Of a stretch of 64,000 bases of DNA, positions 12,034 to 23,607 are shown one piece after another. A program made the position numbers and the translations under genes. Source of the DNA: Cryptomeria japonica (Eukaryota; Streptophyta; Pinopsida; Cupressales; Cupressaceae); the NCBI RefSeq assembly GCF_030272615.1, contig NC_081415.1, positions 370,579,667 to 370,643,666 of the forward strand, in the 5' to 3' direction. The number at the start of each line of letters is the position of its first letter. Position 1 is the stretch's first letter. Under the pieces are notes generated by a model, which saw only the letters and a list, made by a program, of their open reading frames with translations, had not been told where the DNA came from and did no database searches.

Positions 12034-12699
12034 AAAGTTAGAGAAATTAGTTGCTGGTATTGTGGCAAGCAAGGCCATGTAAAAATAAATTGTTGGTTTC
12101 TCGAGAAGGCTAAAAGGTAGCCAAAATAAGAAGACACCGATACAATCATTGAAGATTTTCTTGCAAATTTAGACTCGGTGGAGAGTAAAATTGTGCAAGC
12201 AAAAGTTAAAACAAAACATCATGTTCATTGGTGGGATGGCTGGAAAAAGGAGGAGACTTTGGCTGAAGAAGAAGAGGGTTCGAAGTATTTGTTGTTTGAA
12301 ATTTTTCTTGATTCAACTGAAGAAGAGGATGTTGAAGAGGAGGACACTGAAGCAAGTGAGGATGAAGTTGAGGAGGTTGAGACCAAGGCTTGGGAGGATT
12401 ATGAAAAAGAAAAATTTATGAGGTTGAAGGAAGAGAATCTCCTACTCACCGACAAACTAATTTGTATGGACCAGAAGTTGATGGTTTTGTGTTGCATCAC
12501 GAATATTGAAAAAGATAACTTTGAGAAAGAATGGGATTTTTCTGAAGAGACCATATTTCAGCAAGAGGAAAGTGATGGGAAGCTCTTGACAGAGGACTCT
12601 TTCCTCACAAAAATGGATGCTTTGTTGATAGGAAAGCCTTTCTGTGGTGGAAAGAATCCACAAGAGGATTCGGGGTGCCTGGAGATTGAATATCCCAGG
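12034..12699 (+). pseudogene. E2 Gag C-terminal remnant: CCHC knuckle plus acidic tail
   Basis: A single frame carries a zinc knuckle CWYCGKQGHVKINC (Cys codon 12052-12054, spacing CX2CX4HX4C), then TAG near 12118 and TAA near 12127. It stays open through a strongly acidic segment (EEEEGS, EEEDVEEEDTEASEDEVEEVE) until E3 interrupts it at 12700. CCHC knuckles bind the element's RNA in retrotransposon Gag. No capsid domain is visible before the knuckle, because only about 90 bp separate it from the primer site. The acidic part is not a family I recognise. Confidence 0.75.
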
Positions 12700-13607
12700 T
12701 GTTAGGCCCAATATGGAAAGCTAATGTACTGAGAGGGGAGGGGTGAATCAATACTCCAAAACTTTTCTTCAATAATAACTTTACTGTTATGCATAAACAG
12801 AATAGTGCAAAAACATAATATAAAGCTAAAACAAATAGATAACAATCATACATGATTCACTCCATAACACATATATTTTGGTTACGTAGAAACTCTTGGT
12901 TAGAGAGAAAAACTGCAGTGGGGATGGCACCCACAACTTCACTATTGCAATAATAAAGAGTGCTCGGTTAGAGCTACATGTTTAGCTATTTCTAATAGCT
13001 TACCCTTTCTTATAGCATACCTCGGTAACCCATATAGTAACTCGTTAAACCCTTTTATTTACTCTTTTCTTCGACTGTTCTCTGAAAACCTTCTCGGTGA
13101 CCTATGTGTCTATGTAACAGTCTTCTTACACTCATGCACACACCTCTTTAACTCTTAACTCATGCTGTATAAATAGATCTCTTATGACAGTGATCCTTTC
13201 ATTGCTTCGATCTTACAAACACGATTTATTGAATGAATAACCATGCATATTATTTCATTGGTTAGATGACCTCAAAATCATACACAATCTTTAAGTGCAA
13301 TTTCCAATGTGATAACAGTTAGATGTGCCTCGATCTTGTAACACGTTTTCATATGCATGTCCAGGTTCAATGAATCTGGTAAAACGTTTCACTCGGTGTA
13401 TATCAACTCGGTGTGTCATCTTTGTTGCTCGGTAGACATGTAAAGATACTCGGTAGATAGCTCGGTGTATACTGTGTTCTGTGACTGCTTTCTTCTGTAA
13501 CCGACTAGACTGTGCATACCGACTGAATATCTCTGTAATAGATAACTGACTAGAGTATATAGTATAACTTTGACATAAAACTAATGGCAATCTAATAAGT
13601 AGTAACA
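12700..13607 (-). repeat. E3 3' LTR (908 bp)
   Basis: It reads TGTTAGGCCC...AGTAGTAACA on the plus strand and pairs with 19331-20238. Its plus-strand start includes CTGAGAGGGGAGGGGTGAATC, close to the same position in E7 and E8. CTCGGT words recur throughout. Confidence 0.95.
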
Positions 13608-13619
13608 ATCTCCCCTTTT
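13608..13619 (-). promoter_or_regulatory. E3 polypurine tract
   Basis: AAAAGGGGAGAT on the minus strand directly abuts the 3' LTR, as expected for second-strand priming. Confidence 0.88.
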
Positions 13620-13989
13620 GACATTAGTTGAGATGTTTGACAAAAACTACTTTCAAAGTTATAACTCAAAAATCTATATACTTGCAAAATTTGACTATAC
13701 TGATAGTATATACAATAGTCAATAATATAATATATCAGATATACTCCCCTTATCAATATACTGTACAAAACTTTGATTTTGCATGCTTGGTGATCTGTTC
13801 TGTACTTTGCTTACTGTCATGTACACTGTGCGGTTTACTGCTCTGGGATACTCTACTTACTCTGCTCGGTATACTCCCCCTGTATACTATACTCCGAATA
13901 CTATACCATTCTCTCAATACTATATCACTCTGTATTACTCCCCCAAGACTATATCATATTACTCCCCCTTTTTGACAAACATCAAAAAC

Positions 13990-16900
13990 TTAATTACCAT
14001 TCGGGGGTGGTAACTGATCAAAAATGGATTTGTACTTGGTCCGGGCTTCAGTGAGAATGACAGAGAGTGCATCCTTTACACTATCCATTAAAGAATTTTG
14101 CACTTGAATATCAGCCAATAGTGATATTAAGCCATCTAGAGTGCTTCCCTCTTGAGTAGTAGATAAGTATGTGGCTCAATTGATCTATTCTTGGATGGAT
14201 GAAAGATGAAGAAGGAATAATGTCTGAAGGGTCATTATGTCCATCCCAATCTTGTGTTCTTCATTTCTTAAGTCTAATTGTTGAGCCCCGAGCTGTTATA
14301 ACCTTGTATAAAAATTATGAACTGAATTTGGCTCTGTGGTCAACTTGCTTGAGAGATTGGTGATCTCTTTCTCAATTGCCTCTGTTTTATTCTTAATGTC
14401 TTTAATGAATAAAGAAAATGTGCAGAGTTTCTAAAATAAATAAAGAATGTGCTTGAGTTGAGGGGTCAACTCAGCAATAAATTTGACAAGTTTAACTTTG
14501 CCAATAGCTATATCTTTTTGTACCTCTTCTATCTTTTTTGTAGTGAGCTCTTTGTCTTTCAGCTTGCTCAAATACTCCGACGCATCTACTCCAGATGTCT
14601 CTATCTTTGTTAGGAGTTCATCCAGTTGAATGTGGATGGTTGCATCAATTGATACTGTAGCTTCAGGTAGCATATTTATTAGGAGTGCTTTTACCTTCTG
14701 AAGTACTTTATTTTTCTTTTGAATGGTTATTTGTTTTTCTTGTTCGGCCTTTGCTTTGCATAGTTCACCGAAATCAATGAGTGTTTGCCCTTTCAATTTT
14801 GATATGTCTACATTGGGAAACACTATTGGTTTTGACAAATCAACTTTAAAACTATGCTTTTTCATTTTCTTTTCTTTACCTTTCACTGATGGAACTAAGA
14901 GAAGGGATTGTGAGGCTTGATGACCCTCGGTAGGTTGCTCGGTAGAGACAACACTTTGATCGGTTCCTTTAGCCTCTGTAGAGTCCTTTGGTGTCTCGGT
15001 ACTTGGTGTCTCAGTTGCAATAGTCTCAGTGTTAGAAGGTGCTTGAGATGTCTGTTCTTGAGTAGTACCTTCTCCTGTTGTAGACTTGTGACCTTCAGTG
15101 CCTTGATTTGTATCCTGAGGAGTTTTGGTTGAGATAGGTTGCTTGACCAGTGGATAAGGTTGAACTTGTTCCAAGATTGATTCACTAGATACAAGTTTTG
15201 CATATGTAGTTCCTTCTATCATTTCCTATTCCGGTGCCTTTGAATCCATGACATCTTCATCTATTTGAATGGTGTCAGCAGGGTCTCGTTCAGTAGCATC
15301 AAAACCTTGCTCGGTGACATCAAGATCATGCTCGGTGACATCAACAATTTCAACTATAGATTGTTCACCGGCATCCTTGATTTTGAAGATTTCTTGCCAC
15401 TTTTCTTTTATCTCATTTTCTACTTCAATATATAGCCCATTCATCAATTTTAAGGCTCTCATTTTGACAAGAAACTTTGAATTGTAGGTTGTCAGATGTT
15501 CCTTTATTTTTGCGACTGACATGTCAGGAAATAAATGAACCAGACTTCTCTCTCTGATTTGTTTCTCCGAGTCCATTGCATACTTCCACCTATTATCAAT
15601 ACGTAGATACAGTTCATTTGGAAGTGACTTAGTTAGTTCCAATGGAGCTAACCGAAACTTTAGAAGTGTGCAGATGACAGCTTCTTCAATTTGTCTCTTC
15701 TCATCATTGTTCCTGGTTTCATACTTGACATATCTAAATCCTCCAAATCCACCATATTCTTTCAGATTAGCATAGAAGTTTTCAACACTATGTATATTTA
15801 CCTTCTTGCTCTTGACAATCTGGAATTTGCTTGCATCCTCTGATTTGGTATCACTAGACTCTTTTGCCAAAATGAGTCTCCGAGTAGATTTCTTGTATGT
15901 CTTTGTTACCTTGGGAGCAGTAACACTTTTTGTTTTCTTACTCCATGAGGCTGCAGATGTTTGCTTTACTGGAGGTGGAGTCGGTGAGGCCTTTGATGTG
16001 TCATGTTTCTTTCTCTTCAATACTTTTCCCTTAGGCAATTCAGTGTTCAGTGTTATAGCTGCCTCTTAGGCTTTAGATTCCTCTTCAGTAATGGCAATGG
16101 TGCCTTTGACAGGTGTAGAGGAAGAGCCTTCTCCGAATTTCTCTGATAATGCCTTTATCATTTTTGTTGCCTTTATTGTAGCTTTGGGTACTACAATGTT
16201 CATCTTTACCTTTTCCTTTACTTCCTCATAGGTACCATACCTCACCTCGGTAGCATGTCTAGGCAATATAAGAAATGCATCAATTTGTTGTTTTGTGATG
16301 TCAAAATCAATCTCGTAACCCATTGGTGACAAAGATTGAGTCCTTGGTTCCACAGCATTCACATAACAGTAATCAGTGTCAACTTCAAAACATATATCAT
16401 TTTTGTATTTCTCTACTAGCTGGGGTGGAATCCTATATCTGTTATGCATTTTCTCTTGAAATTTACTGAAGTAATCATCCATAATATCATTGAAATTGTC
16501 TCCTAACTTCTTAATGAAGTCATTAATCTGATGGTTGAATGGTCGGGGTAATTCCCAAACAACTTTACCGACTGATGGAAAGAATTTTTCAAAATAGAAA
16601 AACATGCATACCAGTAATGATCCAAACTTTAGAGTATTAGCCGAGTTGATCTTCTTCGGCTTCCTGAAGGTGTTCAGATTTTCAAACAGGTTCTTCAGCA
16701 ACACCTCACATAGGTCAATTTTCATTCCCTTTTTCACAATTTTGTAGGCTAGGTCTACTGCTGCATAGGGAACATTGTTTTCCCTTGCCGATTGGAAGAA
16801 ACAGTAACCCATTACTCTAATGGAAAATTTTAATTCTTCATCTGTGATATTGTTTAGTTTCAATCCTCTGCAATCAGATTCTACTTCGGTTAAACTGATC

Positions 16901-17362
16901 AATTCCTTCTGTGATATCATCTTCTGGGCTCGGGCATGATCATAGATAGGGTAACTGGTAATCAAATGAATGATTTCCTTAGTAATCTTAAATGGTTTCT
17001 CTTCTAGCCACATGAAATCATCATGAACTCTGCTCAGAACAAACTTGACCCACTGGGGTTTGAACACACGGGGATAGGTTAGGGTTTCAGTTAATCCTTT
17101 GATTTTGATGTGATCATACTTGTTGTTCAATTTACCATCAGTACATAGCTCATCATAGATGTCTTTGATTTCAACATGACCGAGTTCTTCAACACGACAT
17201 TTGGTGAAGAATCTCACATCCTCGACTAGTAACACTCTGTCCAAGATGAGTGAAAAGGTGGTTTTACCATCCGGTTCAGAAGCGACTTTGGGAGTCAGAG
17301 TATTTTAGTGAGGTCTTTTCTACATTCTTGACAACTATGGGATCTTGGATCTTGGGTGCCAT
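13990..17362 (-). pseudogene. E3 ORF2: large conserved protein of unknown function, disrupted
   Basis: The likely start is ATG at 17360-17362 (MAPKIQDPIVV). A one-base shift near 17270-17290 moves to a frame that holds to TAA 13990-13992. In-frame stops lie at 16066, just before 15222, at 14431, and four more between 14430 and 14160. The first 392-codon block (16066-17244) aligns by eye with 56213-57343 of E8: shared EELG..EIK..Y, LSRVH..F.WL and ITKE, then KIDLCE-type and RFGSLLVC-type motifs. After it come a Lys/Ser-rich hinge, a second folded-looking block (15226-16038), a Thr/Glu/Pro-rich repeat (about 14900-15200) and helical C-terminal segments. No enzyme motif is seen. The ITKE...LP layout loosely recalls plant transposon-derived 'mobile' domains, but I do not claim membership. 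Confidence 0.8.
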
Positions 17363-18000
17363 TGAAGATTTCAGATGAAAGCTAACAAAAGATCCTTAGG
17401 GTTTCAGGATTTCAAACAACTCATGCTTTATGCTTAGCAGATAATGGCAACTAGATAAGATCGGTAAACCAGCTTAACGATGTGTTGAGATTGATGTAAA
17501 TACCTTGAATTTGCTTTGTAGGAGGTTTGATCACCTTAGATTCGCTTGCTCTGCTTTCTTGAAAACTTGGTAAATGAAAATGACCGCGAAAATGCTTTTA
17601 AGTACACAAAATACCTTATCAGGCTCCGTGCGGGTTAGGTCAAGAACATTAAATGCACTCGGTTCCTCTTTAACCGATTTACTCTCCTTTTTCCATTTTG
17701 ACCGAGTAACCAAACTTCCTTCATTCACCGACTAGATAGGTTTCTTGTATTCACCGACTTGACAGACTTCCTGTAAAGTGCTTCAAAAGACTTTGATAGA
17801 ATTTCAAACTTACTAATACATCTTAATTATGCAGATTTTGAATTAAGTACATAATAGAATAGGAACTGTTAAGATTTTAACCTTCAGAGAATGTAGTCCC
17901 TTCATACCTTTACCAATTAATTTGGAATAGGTGCACCTAACTCGGTAGGTAAGGTGCTTTCTTCATTTGACATAGTTTCCTTCCTTTTCCAAATCATCTT
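17363..18000 (-). other. E3 spacer between ORF1 and ORF2
   Basis: The stretch has no convincing frame; the 65-codon frame at 17531-17728 lacks recognisable features. Several CTCGGT/ACCGAG words recur here. How ORF2 is translated, by a second promoter, splicing or re-initiation, cannot be read from the sequence. Confidence 0.6.
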
Positions 18001-19268
18001 TTATTTTTCTTTTATTTTTTCAGTGTCTTTTCTAGGTTGATCTCTACAATCTCCAGCTAAGTGTCCAACTTTATGACAATGAAAACATGCCATACCAGGA
18101 TTTCTCCATGATCTTTGGTTGTACATCCCAAACCTTATAAAATAGTTGGCACTTATATGTCCATATCTTCCACAACATTCACACCATATCCTTGTATTGT
18201 AATCCCATGGTACTGCAGAATACTGTCGGTAAGGATCTGTGTGAGTTCGGTAACCTCTAGCATTTGCTCGGTGTGCATACCACATATAGTTCATTTGCTT
18301 AAACCAGCACTTCTCGGTACTATGTCCATATCTATTGCAGCTTTTACAAAACCCTTTGAATTTTGCCTTCTGATAATTGTTAACAAACTTTGTCCTACAT
18401 TGATTAGATGTGTGACCATATTTATTGCAATTGTACCAATAACCATTGGACTTACTGACATTCGGTTGCTTACCTTTTTTTATTTGGCATATGTTGGCAG
18501 TGTGACCTTGATTTCCATAGTAGTTGCAAATAGGCTTCTTTCTTTTGATGTTATTCTTGTTTCCAGCTTGCTTTGATGATTCTCCTCTCTCGGCAGTATG
18601 AATTCCTTTTTCGGCAGAGACTTTTCCTTTGTAACCGAGTCTTGCATCTTTGTTGGGTCGTCTTGTATTCAGTTGCTCATCCAACATTTTTGATGCTTCA
18701 TAACTCTTCTTCAGTGTTTCTTTGGATTTCTTCTCTGTTTCAAGTTCATTGGTTAACTTTGATACTTCAAGTCTCAATGCTTGATACTCATCATTCTTCA
18801 GAATTGCTTCATGAGAGGATAACCTAGTTGATCTGATAGGTTTTGTTGAATTCCAGTTAACCTTGTGATTTCATGATTCTTATCAAATACTAAGACTTCA
18901 AGTTGTTGTTTCTCTCTTTGTAGATCTCTTGCTTTATCCTCAGTTGTCCTCAATGCATCAAGATTTTCAGTCATCTGTGTGCTGAAATGTTCATGTTCTC
19001 TTTTCATTGCTTTCAGTTGATCAGCCAGTGCTTTGTTCTTTTCTTTTAATACTCCAATCATTTCTTTAGTTTCTTCAGATATGTTGTTCTCAGATGATGT
19101 CTCAATTTGTTCCACTAACTCTTGAGAGTCCTACAAATCATCAGATAATCTTCTTCTCAATTTCAGAGATTTTTGCATTTGCCTTTGCATGTCTGCAATC
19201 ACTTGATTAGCATGATCCAGCTCTTCTTGCAGATACACAATCCTCCGAGATTGTTTATAGCCTTCCAT
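18001..19268 (-). pseudogene. E3 ORF1: coiled-coil Gag-like protein with five CCHC knuckles
   Basis: Start chosen at ATG 19266-19268 (MEGYKQSRR), about 50 bases after the primer site and at the same place as in E7 and E8. A TAG at 19131 and a frameshift near 18830 interrupt it. The first 250 or so codons are a long heptad-like coiled coil, followed by the SxxMLDEQL...RLGY motif typical of plant copia Gag just before the knuckles. Knuckles in the 258-codon block begin at residues 84, 114, 144, 199 and 231. Only the third (CKSC...C) and fifth (CFHC...C) are intact: the first lost its second Cys (Tyr), the second its first Cys (Trp), the fourth its last Cys (Tyr). The usual copia capsid (UBN2-type) region is not visible. 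Confidence 0.85.
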
Positions 19269-19318
19269 TGATAAGATCTTTCTCTTTAGGTAGTTAAACC
19301 CTTTTCCAAGATTCAAGC

Positions 19319-19330
19319 TCTGATACTAAT
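19319..19330 (-). promoter_or_regulatory. E3 primer-binding site (initiator tRNA-Met type)
   Basis: On the minus strand ATTAGTATCAGAGC directly follows the 5' LTR (covering 19317-19330). The canonical copia site is TGGTATCAGAGC, so the second base differs. Confidence 0.88.
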
Positions 19331-20238
19331 TGTTAGGCCCAATATGGAAATCTAATGCACTGAGAGGGGAGGGGTGAATCAGTACTCCAAAACTTTTCTT
19401 CAATAATAACTTTACTATTATGCATAAACCGAATAGTACAAAAACATAATATAAAGCTAAAACAAATAGATAACAATCATACATGATTCACTCCATAACA
19501 CATATATTTTTGTTACGTAGAAACTCTTGGTTAGAGAGAAAAACTGCGGTGGGGATGGCACCCACAACTTCACTACTACAATAATAAAGAGTGCTTGGTT
19601 AGAGCTACATGTTTATCTATTTCTGATAGCTTACCCTTGCTTATAGCATACCTTGTTAACCCATATAGTAACTTGGTAAACCCTTCTATTTACTCTGTTC
19701 TTCGACTGTTCTCTGAAAACCTTCTCAGTGACCTCTGTGTCTCTGTAACAGTCTTCTTACACTCATGCACACACCTCTTTAACTCTTAACTCATGCTGTA
19801 TAAATAGATCTCTTATGGCGGTGATCCTTTTATTGCTTCGATCTTACAAACATGATTTATTGAATGAATAACCATGCAAATTTTTTCATTGGTTAGATGA
19901 CCTCAAAATCATACACAATCTTTAAGTGCAATTTCCAATGTGATAACGGTTAGATGTGCCTCAATCTTGTAACATGTTTTCATATGCATGTCTAGGTTCA
20001 ATGAGTCTGGTAACACATTTCACTCGGTGTATATCAACTTGGTGTGTCATCTTTGTTGCTCGGTAGACATGTAAAGATACTCGGTAGACAGCTCGGTGTA
20101 TACTACGTTCTGTGACTACTTTCTTCTATAACCGACTAGACTGTGCATACCGACTGAATATCTTGGTAATAGATAACTGACTAGAGTATATAGTATAACT
20201 TTGACATAAAACTAATGGCAATTTGATAAGTAGTAACA
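19331..20238 (-). repeat. E3 5' LTR (908 bp)
   Basis: Partner of 12700-13607 with the same length and the same ends (TGTTAGGCCC...AGTAGTAACA on the plus strand). Copies of the TSD CCAGG follow it and precede its partner. Confidence 0.95.
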
Positions 20239-20243
20239 CCAGG

Positions 20244-22143
20244 AGTGCAGGGATTATAGAGCTACAGAGGCTGGAGAGAGCCTCTGGCTCAAGGTTGCAT
20301 AGGATCTAGAAGACTTCGGAAAGGCTAAGAATAAGGTCTTTGAGGAAATTGATTTTCAAAAAGAAAAAGAAAGCGATGATTTATTGATGAGGATTGCCAA
20401 AGTAGAGGTAGAGTGGAATGCTTTGATTGTACGTGATTGGCATCCAGATGCTACACAACGAGTAGCAAGGGCCCCACACCGGGTTGCAACTATAGTGTCT
20501 GCACGGTTTGAGGTTAAATTTGAATCTGCCGGATTGGGGATTGCTCGGCCACAACTACAGCATTACGTGTCATCGCAACATGATTTTGGATTGGTTAGTA
20601 ATCAGGATCAGGATTTGAACCAAGTCTTATTTGTTAATCAGGGTCTTGCTCCTCTTCCAAAATAGTCAAGTAGTGCATGGTCTAGGGCGCCAAATACTTG
20701 GGAAATTCATCGAGAAGTGGATACTTTTGTTGTAAATGAGAACTCGTCTTCAATGTTTAGGTGTGCAAAGTTTGTTGCATCGAGGTTTTCTCAAGAAAGT
20801 GTTGTGGACAAGGTTTCTTCTCATAGATGGCAGTCAAGGTTGTCTTTTGAGTAGCAGTCTGATAGATTTGACCAGACTCAACATTTGGATTCCTTGTGCG
20901 ATGGCCGAAAGGCAGGAGTGGATTTTTGGAGTTTAGGCTTTGTTGTCACCTGGGAAGATGTGAGCTTTGGTTTAGGACCGTGCCCTGATGTCATGGGGGA
21001 TTGTGAGAAAATTAAGCTAGCAGGTAACCTACCAACTGCAAAGAATAGAGATTCTAGTTTCATTTCTTTTTCATCTCATGATGTAGCCTTGGCGTGTGTA
21101 AATGATTTGAGCAACAAGGAGCTTGAGAAAGAACCTAATTTCTTTTAAAAATGGTTTGGAAAATGAATTTGTTGCCAAGTCTATCAATTCATTGGTGGAA
21201 TGATTAGTGAGCGATGTGGATGGGAATAATGGCTCAATAGCTACAAATAGAGAGTTGTTTGATTGGGATCACCATGGTACCGATTGATACCATGAACCTA
21301 CTTGATTTGGAAGTGATGAGGTATGTGCTTTGCGGATATATTTACCATCAAACAATGAAGAGAAGGTGTCTTTGGCCATGATGGGAGTGGAGGCGCACCC
21401 GTTTGTCATTTCTAATTGTGACGGGGCCCAAGTGGCCAAACAAATCCCTTAATACATTTTTAGTTGTGAGGATGTTCTTGCAAGGCAGTTAGGGGATCGA
21501 GTCTCGAGGGAGTGCAATCTTGAAGTGGGTGTTTTGCATTTGGAGGTGGATAGGCTATTGGTCGAGGTTTGTCCCTTTCTGCCAATTTCGACCCAACCTA
21601 AATTGTTTGTGGTGGAGTCCAATTTTCTAGAACAGGATATGCACACCGCTGAGTGTGATTACATAGGCAAATGGACCAGAACCCAAGTCAGCACAGAGCA
21701 TAATAGCTACAATGAAAGGTCTTGGCATATCGATAGAGTTTCTTAGCCCATCAATAATAAAGGTGAGTTTTGGCAAGAGTTAAGGAATTAGCCCAAACAA
21801 GTAGAAAGGGACCATGCAGATAGCGGCATCGATTTTGGCATCAGCCTAATTTTTTTGCAACATAAAGAAGTATGGAGATTAAGATAAAAGAACGGTCAAT
21901 CTGCCATCAAACCTACAAAGAAATTGAAATTTGCAGAGGAGATTCATTGAATGGACTTTGTAACAGCCACCGAATGGCAGTTTGTGGTGGCAGAATGTTT
22001 TGAGAAGGGAAGATTATCTATGGTTTCAAAGGTTGTCAATTCAAACCCATGCGATTATTATTCTCAAAAATGGAAATATGTCAAGGCTAAGGCGAATGAT
22101 AATAATAATGATGCAATGATCATGGTTGGGCAGTTACATTGAT
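20244..22143 (+). pseudogene. E2 cargo reading frame of unknown function, decayed
   Basis: One frame runs from about 20262 to 21148 with stops near 20318, at 20663 and near 20852. It includes a 93-codon open block (20384-20665) and an 87-codon block (20885-21148). After a one-base shift, a second frame carries on with open blocks at 21525-21746 and 21951-22142. Composition looks protein-like (for example AKVEVEWNALIVRDWHPD), but I recognise no family, and none of the RT, integrase, RNase H or protease signatures expected here in an autonomous copia element is present. It could be captured host sequence or a fast-evolving element gene. Confidence 0.5.
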
Positions 22144-22504
22144 CTGGTAGTGGTTGGGAGGAACACGTGGCGATGATATAGCTAGAATGTTTGAAGGCAT
22201 TACTAAATGCTTGCAGTGATTCCCTGAAGTTGGTGACTCAAGGTCATGATAAAGTGGAAGGGCTCATTCTTGGATAGCCTATTTTTCTGGATTATCAATT
22301 ATGGGGGAGCATAGGGGATCATAATCGATTAATAGGTAAAGTAATAGGAGATCAGGTTTATGAATTGGACCTGGTTTGGAGACAGCTTGTCTGAAGCATG
22401 CATGAACAAGAGTTCACGAAATTAAAATCTTGCAGGTAGGATGTAATGTGACTTGAATTGGAAGCAAGGATGTCGTTGATCATGGTTGTGTCGGTTGGTC
22501 TTCA

Positions 22505-22514
22505 CAGGGGAGAT
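22505..22514 (+). promoter_or_regulatory. E2 polypurine tract
   Basis: CAGGGGAGAT directly precedes the right LTR (TGTTGGGTATATG). Confidence 0.85.
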
Positions 22515-22799
22515 TGTTGGGTATATGAAGCCCAACACTCACATGGTTGTTTGTCTTCCCTAGAAGACTCTTCATTTCATTTCTAATATATTTATATAAA
22601 TGGTTGTGAGCAGCCCATACATGATGTACTTAGAATCGATATTGGTTAATATGAAAATTTCCTACGTTTTTGGTGGACGTAGCCACTTAGTGGTGAACCA
22701 CGTTAATCTTGTGTCTCAAGTTCTTTTTTGTGTCTATTATTTTTTATGTTGTTTTCTATTCATTATTATGTGTTTTCTCTACTCATTTTTGAACTAACA
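22515..22799 (+). repeat. E2 3' LTR (285 bp)
   Basis: TGTTGGGTATATGAAGCCCA...GAACTAACA, partner of 11656-11941 and followed by the TSD TAAGG. Confidence 0.94.
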
Positions 22800-23607
22800 T
22801 AAGGGTGGAACCGATTGATCTATACAAGTTGTTGGTGAAGTAGCCATGCAAGGGCCGATGTTGAAATTATGTCAAAGTATTTGTTTGATGTCTATAAACC
22901 ATGTGTAAAAGCCCTAATCTCAAAGTGTGATCTTTCATGAAAAATGCTATTTGCAAATCTTGAAATGTTCTTCGAATAAATGAGACATATGGCTATGCTA
23001 CGACAAAGGGAGTTTGTTGCATTTGCACTGTAAATAATAATGGGCAACCAAGATAATGGCTGGATTTGTGAGTTGATAATATGAATTGGTTCCCAGGGAA
23101 CCAAGAAATCTCATTTGCACTATGCGCTATATAAATTTTAGGCGAGGACAATGACTATCTATGATGGGATCTAATTTGCACCCAACTATTTCATTATTGG
23201 TTGTAGAGGAATATTGCAAATATGTTGATGCATGGAATGGTGCTCTTCACTTTAGCTGGACACAATTTGTGTTTTTGATCACATATTAAGATGTACCATT
23301 GTGGCTGTCTCAAAATTTAATAATCATCTCAAGGAATTTGGAGAATGATGGGAGGTAGATCGGTATCTCAGTGCCAAAGGCTATCTGGGTGAGAGGACCA
23401 AACCTTTATTTGTGGCTTTACCCAAAGATAAAGGGTCTATTACAAATGAATATTTTTATACACAAATTTCTGACGTGGATACTGAAGTAATTCAATTTAA
23501 AGGAGAGTGTCAGTGAAGGGCATCTGAAGGATATTGATGTAATTTTGATACATCAATATGTGTCATTGAATGTTGTATCTTTTACAGGTCAAGGTCAATG
23601 TTATAGT
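22800..23607. other. Unassigned spacer between E2 and E4
   Basis: No gene is recognised. It contains a perfect 11-bp inverted repeat, ATATTGATGTA (23531-23541) facing TACATCAATAT (23549-23559), with a 7-base loop. Confidence 0.5.

Larger units (their letters stand above)
12700..20238 (-). mobile_element. E3: pol-less LTR element with multi-knuckle ORF1 and large ORF2, nested in E2
   Basis: The boundaries are exact: two 908-bp LTRs and a perfect 5-bp TSD CCAGG (12695-12699 and 20239-20243). The primer site and polypurine tract place the element on the minus strand. In its sense the order is LTR, primer site, ORF1 (coiled coil plus five knuckles), a gap of about 640 bp, ORF2 (about 1100 codons, disrupted), polypurine tract, LTR. 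No protease, integrase, RT or RNase H motif is present, so it must have moved with enzymes from elsewhere. The LTRs differ by roughly 4-5% over the first half compared by eye. Confidence 0.95.
11656..22799 (+). mobile_element. E2: non-autonomous Ty1/copia-like LTR element, interrupted by E3
   Basis: Two 285-286-bp LTRs flank the element, and the 5-bp TSD is TAAGG (11651-11655 and 22800-22804). A primer site resembling initiator-Met follows the left LTR and a polypurine tract precedes the right one. Without E3 the element is about 3.6 kb. It has one CCHC knuckle and cargo reading frames, but I see no protease, integrase, RT or RNase H motif. The LTR copies differ more than those of E3, which agrees with E2 being older than the element nested in it. 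Confidence 0.92.
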
